In this document: piece by piece, positions 36,512 through 47,460 of the stretch | How the letters are laid out: the number at the start of each line of letters is the position of its first letter | Numbering within the stretch: position 1 is the first letter of the stretch | Origin: Larix kaempferi | Lineage: Eukaryota; Streptophyta; Pinopsida; Pinales; Pinaceae | NCBI GenBank assembly: GCA_027924585.1 | Contig: BSBM01000486.1 | Location: 48,128,001-48,192,000 of the forward strand | Length of the DNA: 64,000 nt | Direction of reading: 5' to 3' | Position numbers and translations under genes: made by a program | Notes under the pieces: model-generated | The model's input: the letters and a program-made list of their open reading frames with translations, nothing else | The model's database searches: none | Told to the model about the DNA's origin: nothing

Positions 36512-38036
36512 TGTTGGCTGCTTTCTGGACAAACCCGGGTTTTCAGGATGCGCAGCAACAAACACCCCTTTGGCGCACTGGCCCTTTCGGCAACGAGCTG
36601 CGCAGCAGCCCGAAGTCTCACCCGAAGTGGCTATGGGGGGGCTAAGGAATCAGGTTTCCTTAACCTAGGTGGTGTGGATTCTACAGTCTTCTCTCTTCCC
36701 TTCTTGGAGGTAAACCTTGAGCAGAGTGTCTCACTCTTTCACAGGTCTCCCAGCGCTACAGCGCTGGAACTCCCTCTTCTCAGCCGAGCTGCGCGGTAGC
36801 TTCGCACCTGCGCACGAGTCTTCTACCCACTACCTCCGATACACTATGTATCGTCTCTGCCCTTGCGCCACAGCGCAGTAACACACTCCTTTAGTGCTGC
36901 GGCGACAATGTTCTTGTAGACTCCTTCGACAATGCCCAAGTACATCTTCTAAGGGAGCTTCCAGGATTTACTTTACATAATCAATCATAAAGATAGCGAA
37001 ACATTCATAGAAACATAGACAGTAAATCAAAGAAATGCAATCACATAAAGCATCACCACAACAACAAGAATTATGTGGTTCACTTCCAGGAGGGAAGCTA
37101 CGTCCACGGGAACTGTGTTTTATATTATCTTAAGATGGGGATAACACAGTTCCGCTGCGCACACAGCTACAGCCTTAGATCTTTCTGGGAAACTCCACGC
37201 ACACAGCTGGGAGCCCTTCTCTTAGATCTATTCTCTTCTTCTACAGATATTACCTTGACAAAGACATACAATTACATTCCCCTCTCAGTCCTCTTGCGAC
37301 TGGTCGATACATGCAATGGCCCTTACGCCAAGCGGTCTTCCTGCGAGATCGCGGCCTTCTTACATGCACAAAATGATCATTAACAGCTTAAAAGACACAG
37401 CAATACAAATGTCTCAGACATCAACTTAGACTGTCCGTGTAACTCAGTAACTATCTAACTCTTTTCCCTTTTCAATTACACATATATATAGGTGGCCCTG
37501 AGGGTCACACCTTTACAAAACTATGGGCCTTTCCCAACAGTGATCCCCAAAAACCCTAACCGCGGACACGGCTAGGTGTACTGTAGGCACCTCTTGCAGT
37601 CACGTCGCAGCTTCCTGCAGACTCCACGATTTCTCGTGCAGATCGCGGGTATGGGTGTCACTTCATCGTTCTTTGCTCCTTGTCCTTCGCCTTCAATGCT
37701 TTGGCCCATTGCTCTTCCTTGGTCCGAGCAACCATAACTCTTGTACTTTGCCTTAATGAGGGTAGCTGAGCCCTCTATTATGTCGCTTCATTTACTGTGG
37801 TGGTTGAGCTTTCTACTCGGTCACCGTATTTACTCTTTCCTTTGACTTGTGTGCGCGAGCTCCACGATTTCCAGCTCGCAATCTGCGGTGAGCTCGTCCA
37901 TCTGGTGTCGTACCGTGCAATGTTTATTTCTGCCCAAAAATGGTGCTTTTCCTCAAAATTAGCACTTTTCCTTCAAACTTAGTGCTTTTTCCTAAAACTT
38001 GGAAGCTTTGCCATAGCTGCGGCCTATGCTCCAACA
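36512..38036 (-). repeat. 3' LTR of the Gypsy element
   Basis: 1,525 bp, TGTTGGCTGCTTTCTGG to ATGCTCCAACA. Contains the palindrome CCAGCGCTACAGCGCTGG near 36,750. Confidence 0.93.
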
Positions 38037-38048
38037 GGCCCCTAACAC
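38037..38048 (-). promoter_or_regulatory. Probable polypurine tract, Gypsy element
   Basis: Minus strand reads GTGTTAGGGGCC between the third ORF's stop and the 3' LTR. The purine core is short. Confidence 0.55.
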
Positions 38049-40976
38049 TTACTTGTGGCTCGTCCCCGAGCCACTCACACTAGCTTGCGATCGTTTTACT
38101 TGTGCATCTGACTTTGCTTGGGTTGCAGTGAAGGCTTGCTTCCACTGCGCAATAGCGAAGTCCATGTCTTGCACGCACTTCGTGGCTGTCTGCACTAGGT
38201 CTAAAGTAGCTTCTTCTCCTTCTGCGCCATCGACCAACTCTTGAGACTCAGCAAATGCTTTGACCTTGGCCTCTGCTTGGGTGGCAAGTTCAGCATACTC
38301 ATCCATAAACGGCTGAATGATGTTGGCGAGAGTAGCATCTTTGTCTCTGAGCCTGTGCAGTTCTTGCTAGACTTTGCGGACTTCGCTCATCTTTCTCATT
38401 TTGGCTAAGCCTTCCAAGGGCTTAGCTTCTTCATTCAAAATAGTTAGGGACTGTTCTGCTGCTTTCACCTGTTCCAAAAGGGCAACTTTAGAAGGGAGCT
38501 TCTCGAGCTCAGCCCAAGCTTGCATAGCTTGCGTCATTAACTGCTGGGCTTCATCTGTTATGTGCTTCATTTGGGTAGAAGCTATGCGCAGTGCTTCAAG
38601 TCGTTCTTGCTTATCATCTGCGGGAGGCACTATGACACGAGCTTCCAACTCGGCGAGCTACTTTATATGGTCCTCAGCCATAGCAACTACTTTGTTGTTC
38701 TAGGGCTTTCGCCCTTCTGCCAATGCGTTGCACTTTCTCAACTAAAGGAAGGTTTGGTTGAATCTGGCAGGCCGGCAGCTCCTGGGCGATTTCATCGACA
38801 GCATTCCTTAGCCCAGTGTCTCGCGCTTCGTGAAGTGCAAGCTGCGCAGAGATCTCCTTATAGCCCTCCCTTAGCTCTACTTCCTGCGTCTGTAGTCTTT
38901 GATTGGCATGGAATGTGGAGAGCTCCCTAGCTCTCAGCTCAGTAGAGACCTGCTCGTGAACCAACTGTAGAGTTTCCAACAGAATTAGTGACAAATTTAT
39001 TTCAACAGGTCCAACCACGCTTACCTGTGGTGCAGCCAGAGGATCCGGGAGTGTCATCCTTGCGGGGGGATGTGGACGACAGTGTGCCTTTCTGTAGGTA
39101 CTTCAACCCGCTCGGTGCTTGTGGATGCTTGCGGCGCCTGCGAGCCGGATGCTGGCGCATAGGTCTGCGCAACTCGTCCTGCAAGACCTTTCAAATCCAT
39201 GAGCTGCAGATCCAGAGCACTTCTGATATTGGCCTGAGAGGCACGCAGCTCCTGAAGTGGCTCCTTCAAGTACTGGTTGAGCCTCGCGGAAAGGATCTCA
39301 TAGGGATCTCCAGTCGCTTCTGCGAGGTGCGACAGCTTCTGCTTCTTGGTAGCCGGTCCTGACAGAGCTTCACCATTCTTTTGCCTGATCTTTTCCTTGC
39401 CCTTATCTTTCTCTGGCGCCTCAGGGGGTGGCATCGTGGCAGCGGCTTCAATGGCCTGCTTCCATTCATCTATCCAGGACTTCACAGTGTCCTCCATGTC
39501 CTGGGTAGTCATCCGGTAGAGCCCTATGGCCCATTCTTCCAACTGAATTCCGTGAGGGCAGATATAGATTTCATGCAAGTTGGCAGAAAAGACCAACTTC
39601 TTTCCATAGATTTCTTTCGTCTCCTCAGTAAGCCTCGGCATCTCCAGGATGGTATCCATGAGAAGATGATAATACTCGAAGAACACGGCGTGGTTCATCT
39701 TGCACTTCACGGGATTACTAGAATCCCAGAGGTTGACATAGCGCATCCCTGTAACCTCTCCTGAGCGGCGCGGAAGAAACTGAGTGTTGGGCGGTTCCTT
39801 CCACCCGACAAAGGCACACAAGATCAGGAGCCAGGAGAAATGGAACAGCTGATTGGCGGTGTCCTGAATGTTTCGAGAGTCTTCCAAGAATGAATTCAAG
39901 AGGAAGAGACACTAGTTATACTGCTCTCCCTCCGCAGCTGCAATTGCGAGCTCTACAACAGCTCCAGGGACTTCTTTAGGTCGGCACTTCATTAAAAGTC
40001 TGCCTGGAAGCAGACTACCTGTGAATCTGAGTGCTTCATCTTCAACTACAGTGAGGTCATAAGCCCAACCTCCTCTCGACAATTTGTATTTCTGCACCAC
40101 CTGTGCAGCCAGCTTTCGGTCCTTGTCTTTACCAACGAAATGGACGCTGGGGTCGTTACCAACCTTAGATAGGACGGTAATTCGATGAATCAGGTCCACA
40201 TTCAGATCAATTGGCCTCCCTAGCCAAAGATAACCACCGTGAACGCAGGATAACAGGACCTTGACAACCGCATTAACTTCATTCCTACGCCCGAAGTGTG
40301 GTAGCTTCAACAGGTTCAACAGTCCAGGATTTTCTAGATTTACTGCAAATTCCTGCGGGACGAATTCATCAATCTTCTTAACAGGATTATGGACCAACTT
40401 CAGATAGTGATCTGGCGCGAACTGAGGATACGTTCTATAATCTCCCAAGTTCAAGTCATAAAACTTAACAAGCGGGAGATGTCCAAGCAAGGATCCTTCT
40501 TCTTCCACGATTTTCGCCATTGGTGGCAGCGGAATCAAATACTTGGCATTCTTGGGAATACGCACCTTGGCTGCATCATCTGGGCACAGAGGAATGTAGT
40601 TAACCAGAGTGTCCAAGGGCTCTGGAACGGGTACCTCCGGCTGCTGCTGTTGCTGGGGCTGTTGTTGAGACACCCTTGTTCCCGGGGACTCTCTGGGATC
40701 AGAGAAACTGGGAAGCTTGACAATCTTGATCGGGGTAGCCATACCGAAGTCTAACCCTCTGCGTTTGAAATGACGGATGAATTCTTCAGTTGACAGGTTC
40801 TCCGACATGAACCTGCATACACGATAACCACTGAACAGAAAAGGGCGAAACAGCATAGGATGCGAACTCTGAAAATAGAGGAAAGCAGTCTGCACGACAC
40901 GGCTCTGAAAACAATGGCTTAGACTCTCAAACAGGACAACTATACAACTCAATAGCAAGGAAAGTAACCCAAGCAT
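38049..40976 (-). pseudogene. Third ORF of the Gypsy element, unknown protein with coiled-coil tail
   Basis: About 970 codons in sense orientation between pol and the 3' LTR. The likely start is the Met of MSENLSTEEFIRHF at 40,808; an earlier in-frame Met at 40,976 heads a hydrophobic stretch. The N-terminal half (to 39,912) has a Gln/Pro run near residue 50 of the short form. The middle (39,899-39,054) has a basic KATKKQKLSH-like patch and an Ala/Ser/Gln-rich end. The C-terminal part (39,057-38,049) is Leu/Glu/Lys/Gln heptad-rich, probably coiled coil. Interrupted by TAG at 39,912, two opposing frameshifts (near 39,057 and 38,660) and TAG at 38,367. It is not like any family I recognise; no convincing envelope features. 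Confidence 0.75.
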
Positions 40977-41581
40977 ATACGAATGAGGGGTGTTTATAGC
41001 TGAGGGCAGTAGTAGGTGCGGACAGGTGGTGCTAATAACCGTTGGTGCCTAAGCGGATGAGTTGACAACCCCCCCCCCCCCCCCCGCGCCTCTATGGTGC
41101 ATTAAATGCGAGGGATGGGCTCTGACAGCCTTTGGGAGATGTGCTAAGGCCTTCGGCTCCTTAATTAAATGCGAATCTTAGGGAAATCAAGCCGAATCTG
41201 TCAGAGCAAGTACAATTAGATGGCGGTCTCATCCTTCATTAAGACTCAGACGCGGCTACAAAACTACCGCAATTCAAATTTTCGGCGGGTAACTTCAGCA
41301 TGGGTAACTATGCACATGGAGGGCTCTATGGCGAGGAGAACTCCGCAAGAGCGACAAATCGACAATAGGGAACTCCACAAGAGCGAAAGTTCGACAACCC
41401 GGGGAACTCCTCAAGAGCGAAAATAGGCTCGCTCAGAACAGGCTTTATTGACTGCGCGGATGTTTTGAGGAACTACGCGGGAATCCAGAGACTGAAAATG
41501 TCTCACGACTTCCGTGTAGACTGTGATAAATGCGATGCCTCTTTCAACTACACTGGACATCTACACAACTTTAGCAGCTGA
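40977..41581 (-). other. Spacer between Gypsy pol and the third ORF
   Basis: About 600 bp, non-coding. It contains a 17-nt run of C (G on the element strand) at 41,069-41,085 and three 33-bp repeats at about 41,334-41,425 with AACTCC-CAAGAGCGA cores. It could hold a subgenomic promoter or splice acceptor for the third ORF; neither can be shown here. Confidence 0.6.
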
Positions 41582-43360
41582 TTAAGTCGACAGGGTGGAG
41601 TGGTCGTCGCGATAAAGCTTGAGCCGACTCCCGTTGATCATTGTGGGAAACAACTCTCCATTAAGCTTCGCAAGTTGAACTGCTCCACCTTCTGTTATCT
41701 TCATCACTTGAAAAGGGCCTAACCAATGTACAGGAAACTTGCCTGGAAACTTGATGAATTTACTATCATAGAGGAGTACCAAATCTCCTTCCTGAAATAC
41801 TTTATTCTTAATATGCTTGTCATGCCAAGCCTTCAGTCTCGCCTTCTGCACTTGTTGATGGAATCCAGCTAAAAGCCTATCTTCTTCTAAGGCAACCAAT
41901 TGTGACAGCCTTTCACTCATAGTATCAGTATCTTCCATTTCTGTAATTTGAGCAATTCTGAGACTGGGAACAATGTATTCCATGGGCATGACTGCTTCTT
42001 GTCCATACACCAAACTGAAAGGTGTGTGACCTGTTAATTTCTTGCATGTGGTTCTGTAATCCCATAACACAGCTGTGACTCTAAGGTCCCAATCATCTCT
42101 TTGTTGATTACAGATCTTGGTCAGGGCATTCTCCAGAATCTTATTGAATGACTCCACCATACCATTAGCTTTAGGCTGGTAGGGTGTACTCTTATGGTGA
42201 CTAATGTGGAATTCTTCCGTAAGGGCCTCTATAGTCTCATTCAGGAAATGTGTGCCCTGATCACTCATTAGAATCAGTGGACATCCAAATCTATTGACAA
42301 TATTCTCAAAAATCAACTGCGCGGCAGTGACAGCGTCGCAATTCTTAACTGGCTTCGCCTCAGCCCATTTGGTGAGGTATTCAGTAGCTGTGATGATGTA
42401 TCTTGTGCCGGTTCTCTTTCCTAGTGGGTTGATAGGTCCCACAAAATCAATGGCCCACGTATCAAAAGCACGCACTGTTATCTGGGGTCTTAGCGGCATT
42501 TCATCTCTTCTTGAAGGTTTTCCTGTTCGCTGGCACACATCGCAACACTTGCAGAATTCCGTAGTATCCTTGTGCAATGTTGGCCACCAAAGACCTATGG
42601 CTAAGATCTTTAGCACAGTAGGCTTTCCTGCAAAATGGCCTCCTGCGGTTCCTGAGTGCGCTTCTGCGATTATGGAATTCTTCTCATGCGGTAAAATGCA
42701 TCTGCGCAAGACTTCATCAGGGCCCAACTTATAGAGATGGCCTACTATCAAAGTGAAGTCTGCGGCTTTGACAACAAGTTGTTTCTTCTGCTGCATTGTG
42801 AACTCAACTGGCGCTTTCCCTGTAGTGAGAAACTCAAGAATATCGGAATAATACTCGTCTGCTGCTTGAACAGAAAACAGCTGCACATCAGGCAGATTGT
42901 CCTCCAAATTTGTAGGTTCCTCCCCTGACTCTATCCTAGATAAATGGTCAGGTCCTGCATTCAATCTACCTAGCTTCACAATAATCTCAAAATCATACTC
43001 CTGGAAGAGGAGTAGCCATCTGCAAATTCTTCCCCCTAACACTGGCTTATTGACCAAGTACTTCAAAGCAGAATGGTCAATATACATTTTAAAATGAGCA
43101 CCCAATAGATAGTGTCTGAACTTTTGTAAGGCATACACCATAGCGAGTCCTTCTCTTTCTGTAGTGGTGTATTTCTTCTCAGTTGTAGACAGCTTTCTGC
43201 TAGAGTAAGTAATGGGGTGGTCAATACCTCCTTCTCCCGGTTGTGTCAGTACAACCCCCAATGCTATGGAAGAAGCATCTACATGAACATGAAAGGGTTT
43301 TATCCAGTCTGAGAAAACTAGAATAGGTGCTGTGACCATCTTTCCTTTAAGTGTGTCCAA
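41582..43360 (-). pseudogene. Gypsy pol: RNase H and integrase
   Basis: 592 codons open without a stop. RNase H begins with PFHVHVDASSIALGVVL and contains TTEREGLAMVYALQKFRHYL. Integrase follows with the zinc-binding HSGTAGGHF and CKCCDVC, then catalytic residues in DTWAIDFVGP (near 42,440), LMSDQGTHF, and GMVESFNK. A C-terminal segment has FPVHWLGPFQVMKI, typical of Gypsy integrases. No chromodomain is evident before the stop at 41,582. It joins the upstream RT frame across one TAG (43,361-43,366 region). Confidence 0.94.
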
Positions 43361-43363
43361 GCT

Positions 43364-44245
43364 CTATTGGCATTCTTCTGTCCATTGGAATTTCGAATCC
43401 TTTTTCAGCAGTCTTTCCATAGGCGCAGTGATCTTTGCATAACCCTTGATAAATTTCCTGTAGTATCCTGTATGTCCCAATGTAGTGCACAATTGTTTGA
43501 CTGAGTTGGGCGCAGGAAAGTTAGCAATGATGGCAACCTTCGCAGGATCCATCATGAGTCCTTGTCTGCACACAATGTGACCCAACAAAATACCAAAAGG
43601 AGCACAGAAGATACATTTTTTCAAGTTAAGGGAAATCTGATACTATCTACATTTTTCTAACATCCTCCTTAGATTCCCTATATGGTTCTTTAGTAAACCA
43701 AACACAGTCCAGTCATCAAAATAGACTTGTAGAAACTTATGAATGAATTCTTTAAAAACAGCAACAACGACTCTAGAGAAAATAGCAGGAGCGTTTTTAA
43801 GACCAAAGGGCATTACCGTATACTGGAATGAGCCCCATTCAGTCGCAAAAGTGGTCTTATGGTGGTCCTCTGGATGGATTCTGATCTGATGGTATCCTGA
43901 AAATCCATCAGTGAAGGAGTAAGCCTCTTGTCCTCCAACATTGTCAAGCACTTCGTCTGTAAAGGGCGTAGGAAATGAATCATGCGCTAATGCGTCGTTG
44001 AGCTTGCGCAAGTCCACGCAGATTCTTATTTCACCTTTTGTCTTTTTCTCTTGTACCACCATAGGACTAATCCAATCACTTTCCTCTACTGGCTCAATGA
44101 TACCAGTTGTGAGCATCTTATCAATTTCTTCTCTGACCTTTTCTTTATATCGCGGGTTCAACCTGTACGGGCGCTGTTTTACTGGCTTAGCGTCCGCTTT
44201 CAAAGGTATGCGCATAACTCCTAAATCTCCTAGGATGCCTTTCAT
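43364..44245 (-). pseudogene. Gypsy pol: reverse transcriptase
   Basis: Reverse transcriptase with the usual Gypsy motifs in order: SDWISPMVVQEKK, CVDLRKLN, FTDGFSGYHQI (first catalytic Asp), PFGLKNAP, and VYFDDWTVFG (FDD at about 43,712-43,720). The thumb follows with LGHTGYYRKFIKGYAKI. One TAG near 43,640 interrupts it where Gln is usual, and another ends the segment at 43,364. It stays in frame with protease and integrase. Confidence 0.94.
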
Positions 44246-44443
44246 TTCTGTAAACTTGGTAGGAAAGATATCCTGGTACTCATGTAGTAAATCTGCAATA
44301 TGGCCAACAGTTTCATCATCCCAATAATCTCCTATAGAGGCAAACTTGGGTTCGGCTTCTGTACCAATGTTAATCTTCTTGAGCTTGATGTGTTCTGTAA
44401 TGGTAGGGATATCAAGCTGAGGGCCTTCGACTTTGCGCGTCCC

Positions 44444-45379
44444 TTATGACTCTGGAATATTGATGTTGCGAGGATCATCATCCTCTTCTCCAGTGGTGAA
44501 ATTATAGCATTCCAGGGCATGTTCCATCTGGACAGCCCAATCTGGTTGAGAATACTCTGGTAAAGGACATTGTCCAAATATCTTCTTTCTAATACACTTT
44601 AAAGCCTGATCGATGCTTGGATGTTCTGACTCAAAGCTGAAAGTGAGTTGAAAACTTTCAATCATGAGAAGCCAAGTAATAGTGCCTCTGCGCAATTCTT
44701 TTTTAGTGTACCAGTTCCTTGGAACTATATCCAACGTGTGGATGAATAGGTGAACCCACTCATCCTCTGGAATATCTGACCATTGCTGAATACATGCTTC
44801 AACGTGTGACCTGGGGTCACTCTGTCCATCATATTTGCGCAAAACTCCTGCTGTAGTCTCTTGAAATCTGCACAGTATCAACCTGCGACAGTCTTGCCAT
44901 GTGTCGATATTTTCTTTATGCGCACCCCACCATCTTGCAGGTGTAGCGCGCAGTGCTACATCCATTGCTTGTATGCGCTGCTCATCTGGGATTTCTTGTT
45001 CATATGCATGTATGAATTCACTTACTCCAGTTAAACCATCAAAGATTGGAGTGTTATTCAATTATGTGCCAATCCATCGAATGGATTTAGTTGTCATGGC
45101 GCAACGCCTTGCATAAACCTCATGTAAGCGATTCTGCCAGTTTTCCATTCCTGCTTCTGAATCTGATGCGCACGAGCTATCGCATCGCCAGCTGATACGG
45201 TCGTCCATTGTGGGATTGACATAATCATTATGACTAGCATTCATGTGATACAAACTTTCCATGTGGCGCACTTCTTCTTCTGCTCGAATGGGTTCAATAT
45301 ACCGTGGTCCTTGAAGGGGATCAAGTGGTGCAATGACCCTAATCTGGTCATCCTCAAAGGTCATCTGTCTTTTCTTCAA
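44444..45379 (-). pseudogene. Second capsid-like (Retrotrans_gag-like) domain between protease and RT
   Basis: In the pol frame, after the protease tail (VINLKKRQMTFE) and before RT. 45,061-44,560 reads as a capsid-like domain: NTPIFDG start, ATPARWWGAHKENIDTW, SHVEACIQQW and PRNWYTKKELRRGTITW. These are the signatures of plant retrotransposon Gag capsids (target sequence, R-WW, then helices with Trp-Tyr). A second, different capsid domain lies in the proper Gag at 46,900-47,330. One TAA at 45,062 splits it. The role is unknown; it may add capsid or particle function to Pol. Confidence 0.75.
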
Positions 45380-46030
45380 ATTAATGACAGCCAGATTATC
45401 AAATGCCTAGTCTATGCCTAAAAGTGATGGGTAAGGTCTACTGTCATCTAGAATTTTGATTACTTCAAAGTCTGCAGAACTTCTTACTCCCTCAATATCA
45501 ATGGGTACATTGGGTAATCTGCCCAATGGAGAAACTCATTGCTGATTTGCTAGTCTTAGATGGATAGGAGATCTGATAAGCTGAGGACTACCCATATGTT
45601 CCCAAGTCTGCATGGTGAGAACATTAAATTCTGAGCCTAAATCCAAAATGACTTCGTCCATTTCAAATGCTTCAATCTGCGCTGTGAGTCTCATCTCTCT
45701 TCCAGTTCTAGTATGACTCCTGATCTGATGAATAGCACGCTGCGCTGTGTTCATCGAAGTAGATTGTTGACACTGATCCAACAGGTGTTGGAGTTCCATA
45801 GTTGCTTTTTCATTGCGCAACAACTTTAAGCAGCTTCTCAGGAAAGCATGAACACTGCCTAGTGTATCCTCCTCATTAGGCCTTCCAGATGTAGTAGCCT
45901 GCTCTTGTACCAGGTTCTCTTGACTTGGCACATGCGGTCTGATATCATTGTGTGGTAAATCGACAGAACTTGAAGCTCATGGATCTGAGAAATACTCTTG
46001 AGCTTGCTTGAATGCTTCTTTTTTTTTTGT
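45380..46030 (-). pseudogene. Gypsy protease region
   Basis: The aspartic protease motif is ILDLGSEFNVLT at about 45,620-45,650 (DLGS in place of the common DTGS). About 50 codons later comes LLGID followed by a stop where Trp is usual, then AFDNLAVINLKK. The frame is shifted by -1 relative to Gag; the change falls at or after an A10 run at 46,019-46,028. A TGA lies just after the run (SDP-stop-ASS). Confidence 0.85.
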
Positions 46031-46205
46031 AGGTCGAGCGGGCGCACCCATTGTGTTGTTGGATTTCCAGTTCCCGACTCTGGAGCACCAGTGGTTGCAC
46101 CACTGCGCGTCACTATATTAACTGTGGGATCTGGTTCTCTTTTTTCTGCAGCAATCAACTGAATATTCTGGTTAACCTGTGGCTTCTTTTCTTGCATCTT
46201 GGCCA

Positions 46206-47379
46206 TCAACTGAGGGCATTATTCAATGACATGATCATAAGATTTACAGTATCTGCAGGTGGTTGTAGGGTTTTGGAAATCCCTTGCATAATGGCCTTGA
46301 GCTCTGCAGTTATAGCAAGTGATCTGTCCTCTTCCACGACCAAAACCTCCTGCACGTCCTCGGCCCCTATAATTTCCTCCTCGGCCTTCGCGAGCTGGGT
46401 CATACTGCGGACCTGCTATGGGTCCCTGTGGTTCTGACTGTACTCTATAAACATCATGTTTTCTTTCTATCATAAGGTCATATGCTCTGCAATTGTTCTC
46501 ATCATGGCCTACTGATTTACAGAAATTGCAATATAGATTCTTTGGATTTTGTACATATTTCTGTAACAAGTGACACTCTTGTGGTCTGTGGTCTCTAGTT
46601 CTACAGATTTCACACCAAGGTCCCTGAGCCTGTGGTAAAGGGTTAGGTGCTCCGGTTGCAATATAATCTATGAAAACAGGACAATGGTCCTTCGAATGTC
46701 CTTGTGCTCTACACTTTGTACACCAAATTTCTTCTTTAACATCCTTTCCTTTCTTAATATCATGCACTTGCAAAGTTAGGTTTACTATTTGGTTCTGCAA
46801 CTGCGCAACATCGTTGCTTGTTTCGGCAATTGGTGAAGCTTCTAGTTTCATAGCCATCTCTAGAGCTTGTTCTTGAGTAGTGAGATTCTGTTGCATAAGA
46901 GGAAGTCTAATATGAGGAAGCAGCGCAGCAATGAACCATTCCTTATGCTGCTGCGGTGCAAACTCAAAGCTTACTTGATCTATCAAGGCTTTGAACTTCT
47001 GGTCAAAGTCCCATACTGATTCTGTAGGTAACTGTTTTATGTCTTTGAGTTCTGTTATGCACTGTGATTCTAATTTAGGTTTCTTGAATTCTTTAATCAT
47101 AGCACTTCTTACATCAGCAAGCGTCCTATTCTGTGCTGCTGAGTATTTCATAAACCAGGTTAAGGCTCTCTCTCTTAGTGTGGTTGCTAACTGAACCAGC
47201 TTAACAGCATCATCATTAATTTGCTTAATCGTCCAAATGGCTTCACATAGAAACCAGTGCTGCTCAGGGTCTTCTATCCCTGTTCCTCTAAAGGTTGGTA
47301 GCTTCATGTCACCACCCATCCTTCTTGCGCTAGGTTGACGTGGAGGTGCTGTGGCACTGCCTCCGGGATGGTTAAACAA
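46206..47379 (-). pseudogene. Gypsy Gag: capsid domain and five zinc knuckles
   Basis: Capsid part (47,330-46,800) with PTFRGTGIEDPEQHWFL, RALTWFMKY and ESVWDFDQKFKALID. Then CCHC knuckles: CTKCRAQGHSKDHC, CEICRTRDHRPQEC, CNFCKSVGHDENNC, CYNCRAQGHYARDF (last Cys is Phe), and CRYCKSYDHVIE-stop-C. An Arg/Gly-rich RGRGRAGGFGRGRG segment precedes the fourth. One or two knuckles is usual, so five is notable. The frame is continuous upstream with the N-terminal extension, so the annotated start is only the beginning of the uninterrupted stretch. Confidence 0.9.
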
Positions 47380-47460
47380 AGGTGGGGCTGAGGTACTAGA
47401 AGTACCATGCGGGCTACTAGAGGGTGTTAGTGCAGGGTTATGCTGAGCCCCGTCTGGCTT

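Noticed and set aside
40809-40976. Hydrophobic N-terminus (MLGLLSLLLSCIVVLF) as an envelope signal peptide
   Set aside because: A better start is MSENLSTEEF at 40,808; the hydrophobic part is in A/T- and T-rich spacer and the rest of the ORF lacks a membrane anchor or glycoprotein layout.
42294-42734. Plus-strand open frames across the Gypsy pol and gag regions
   Set aside because: They are antisense shadows of the minus-strand polyprotein.
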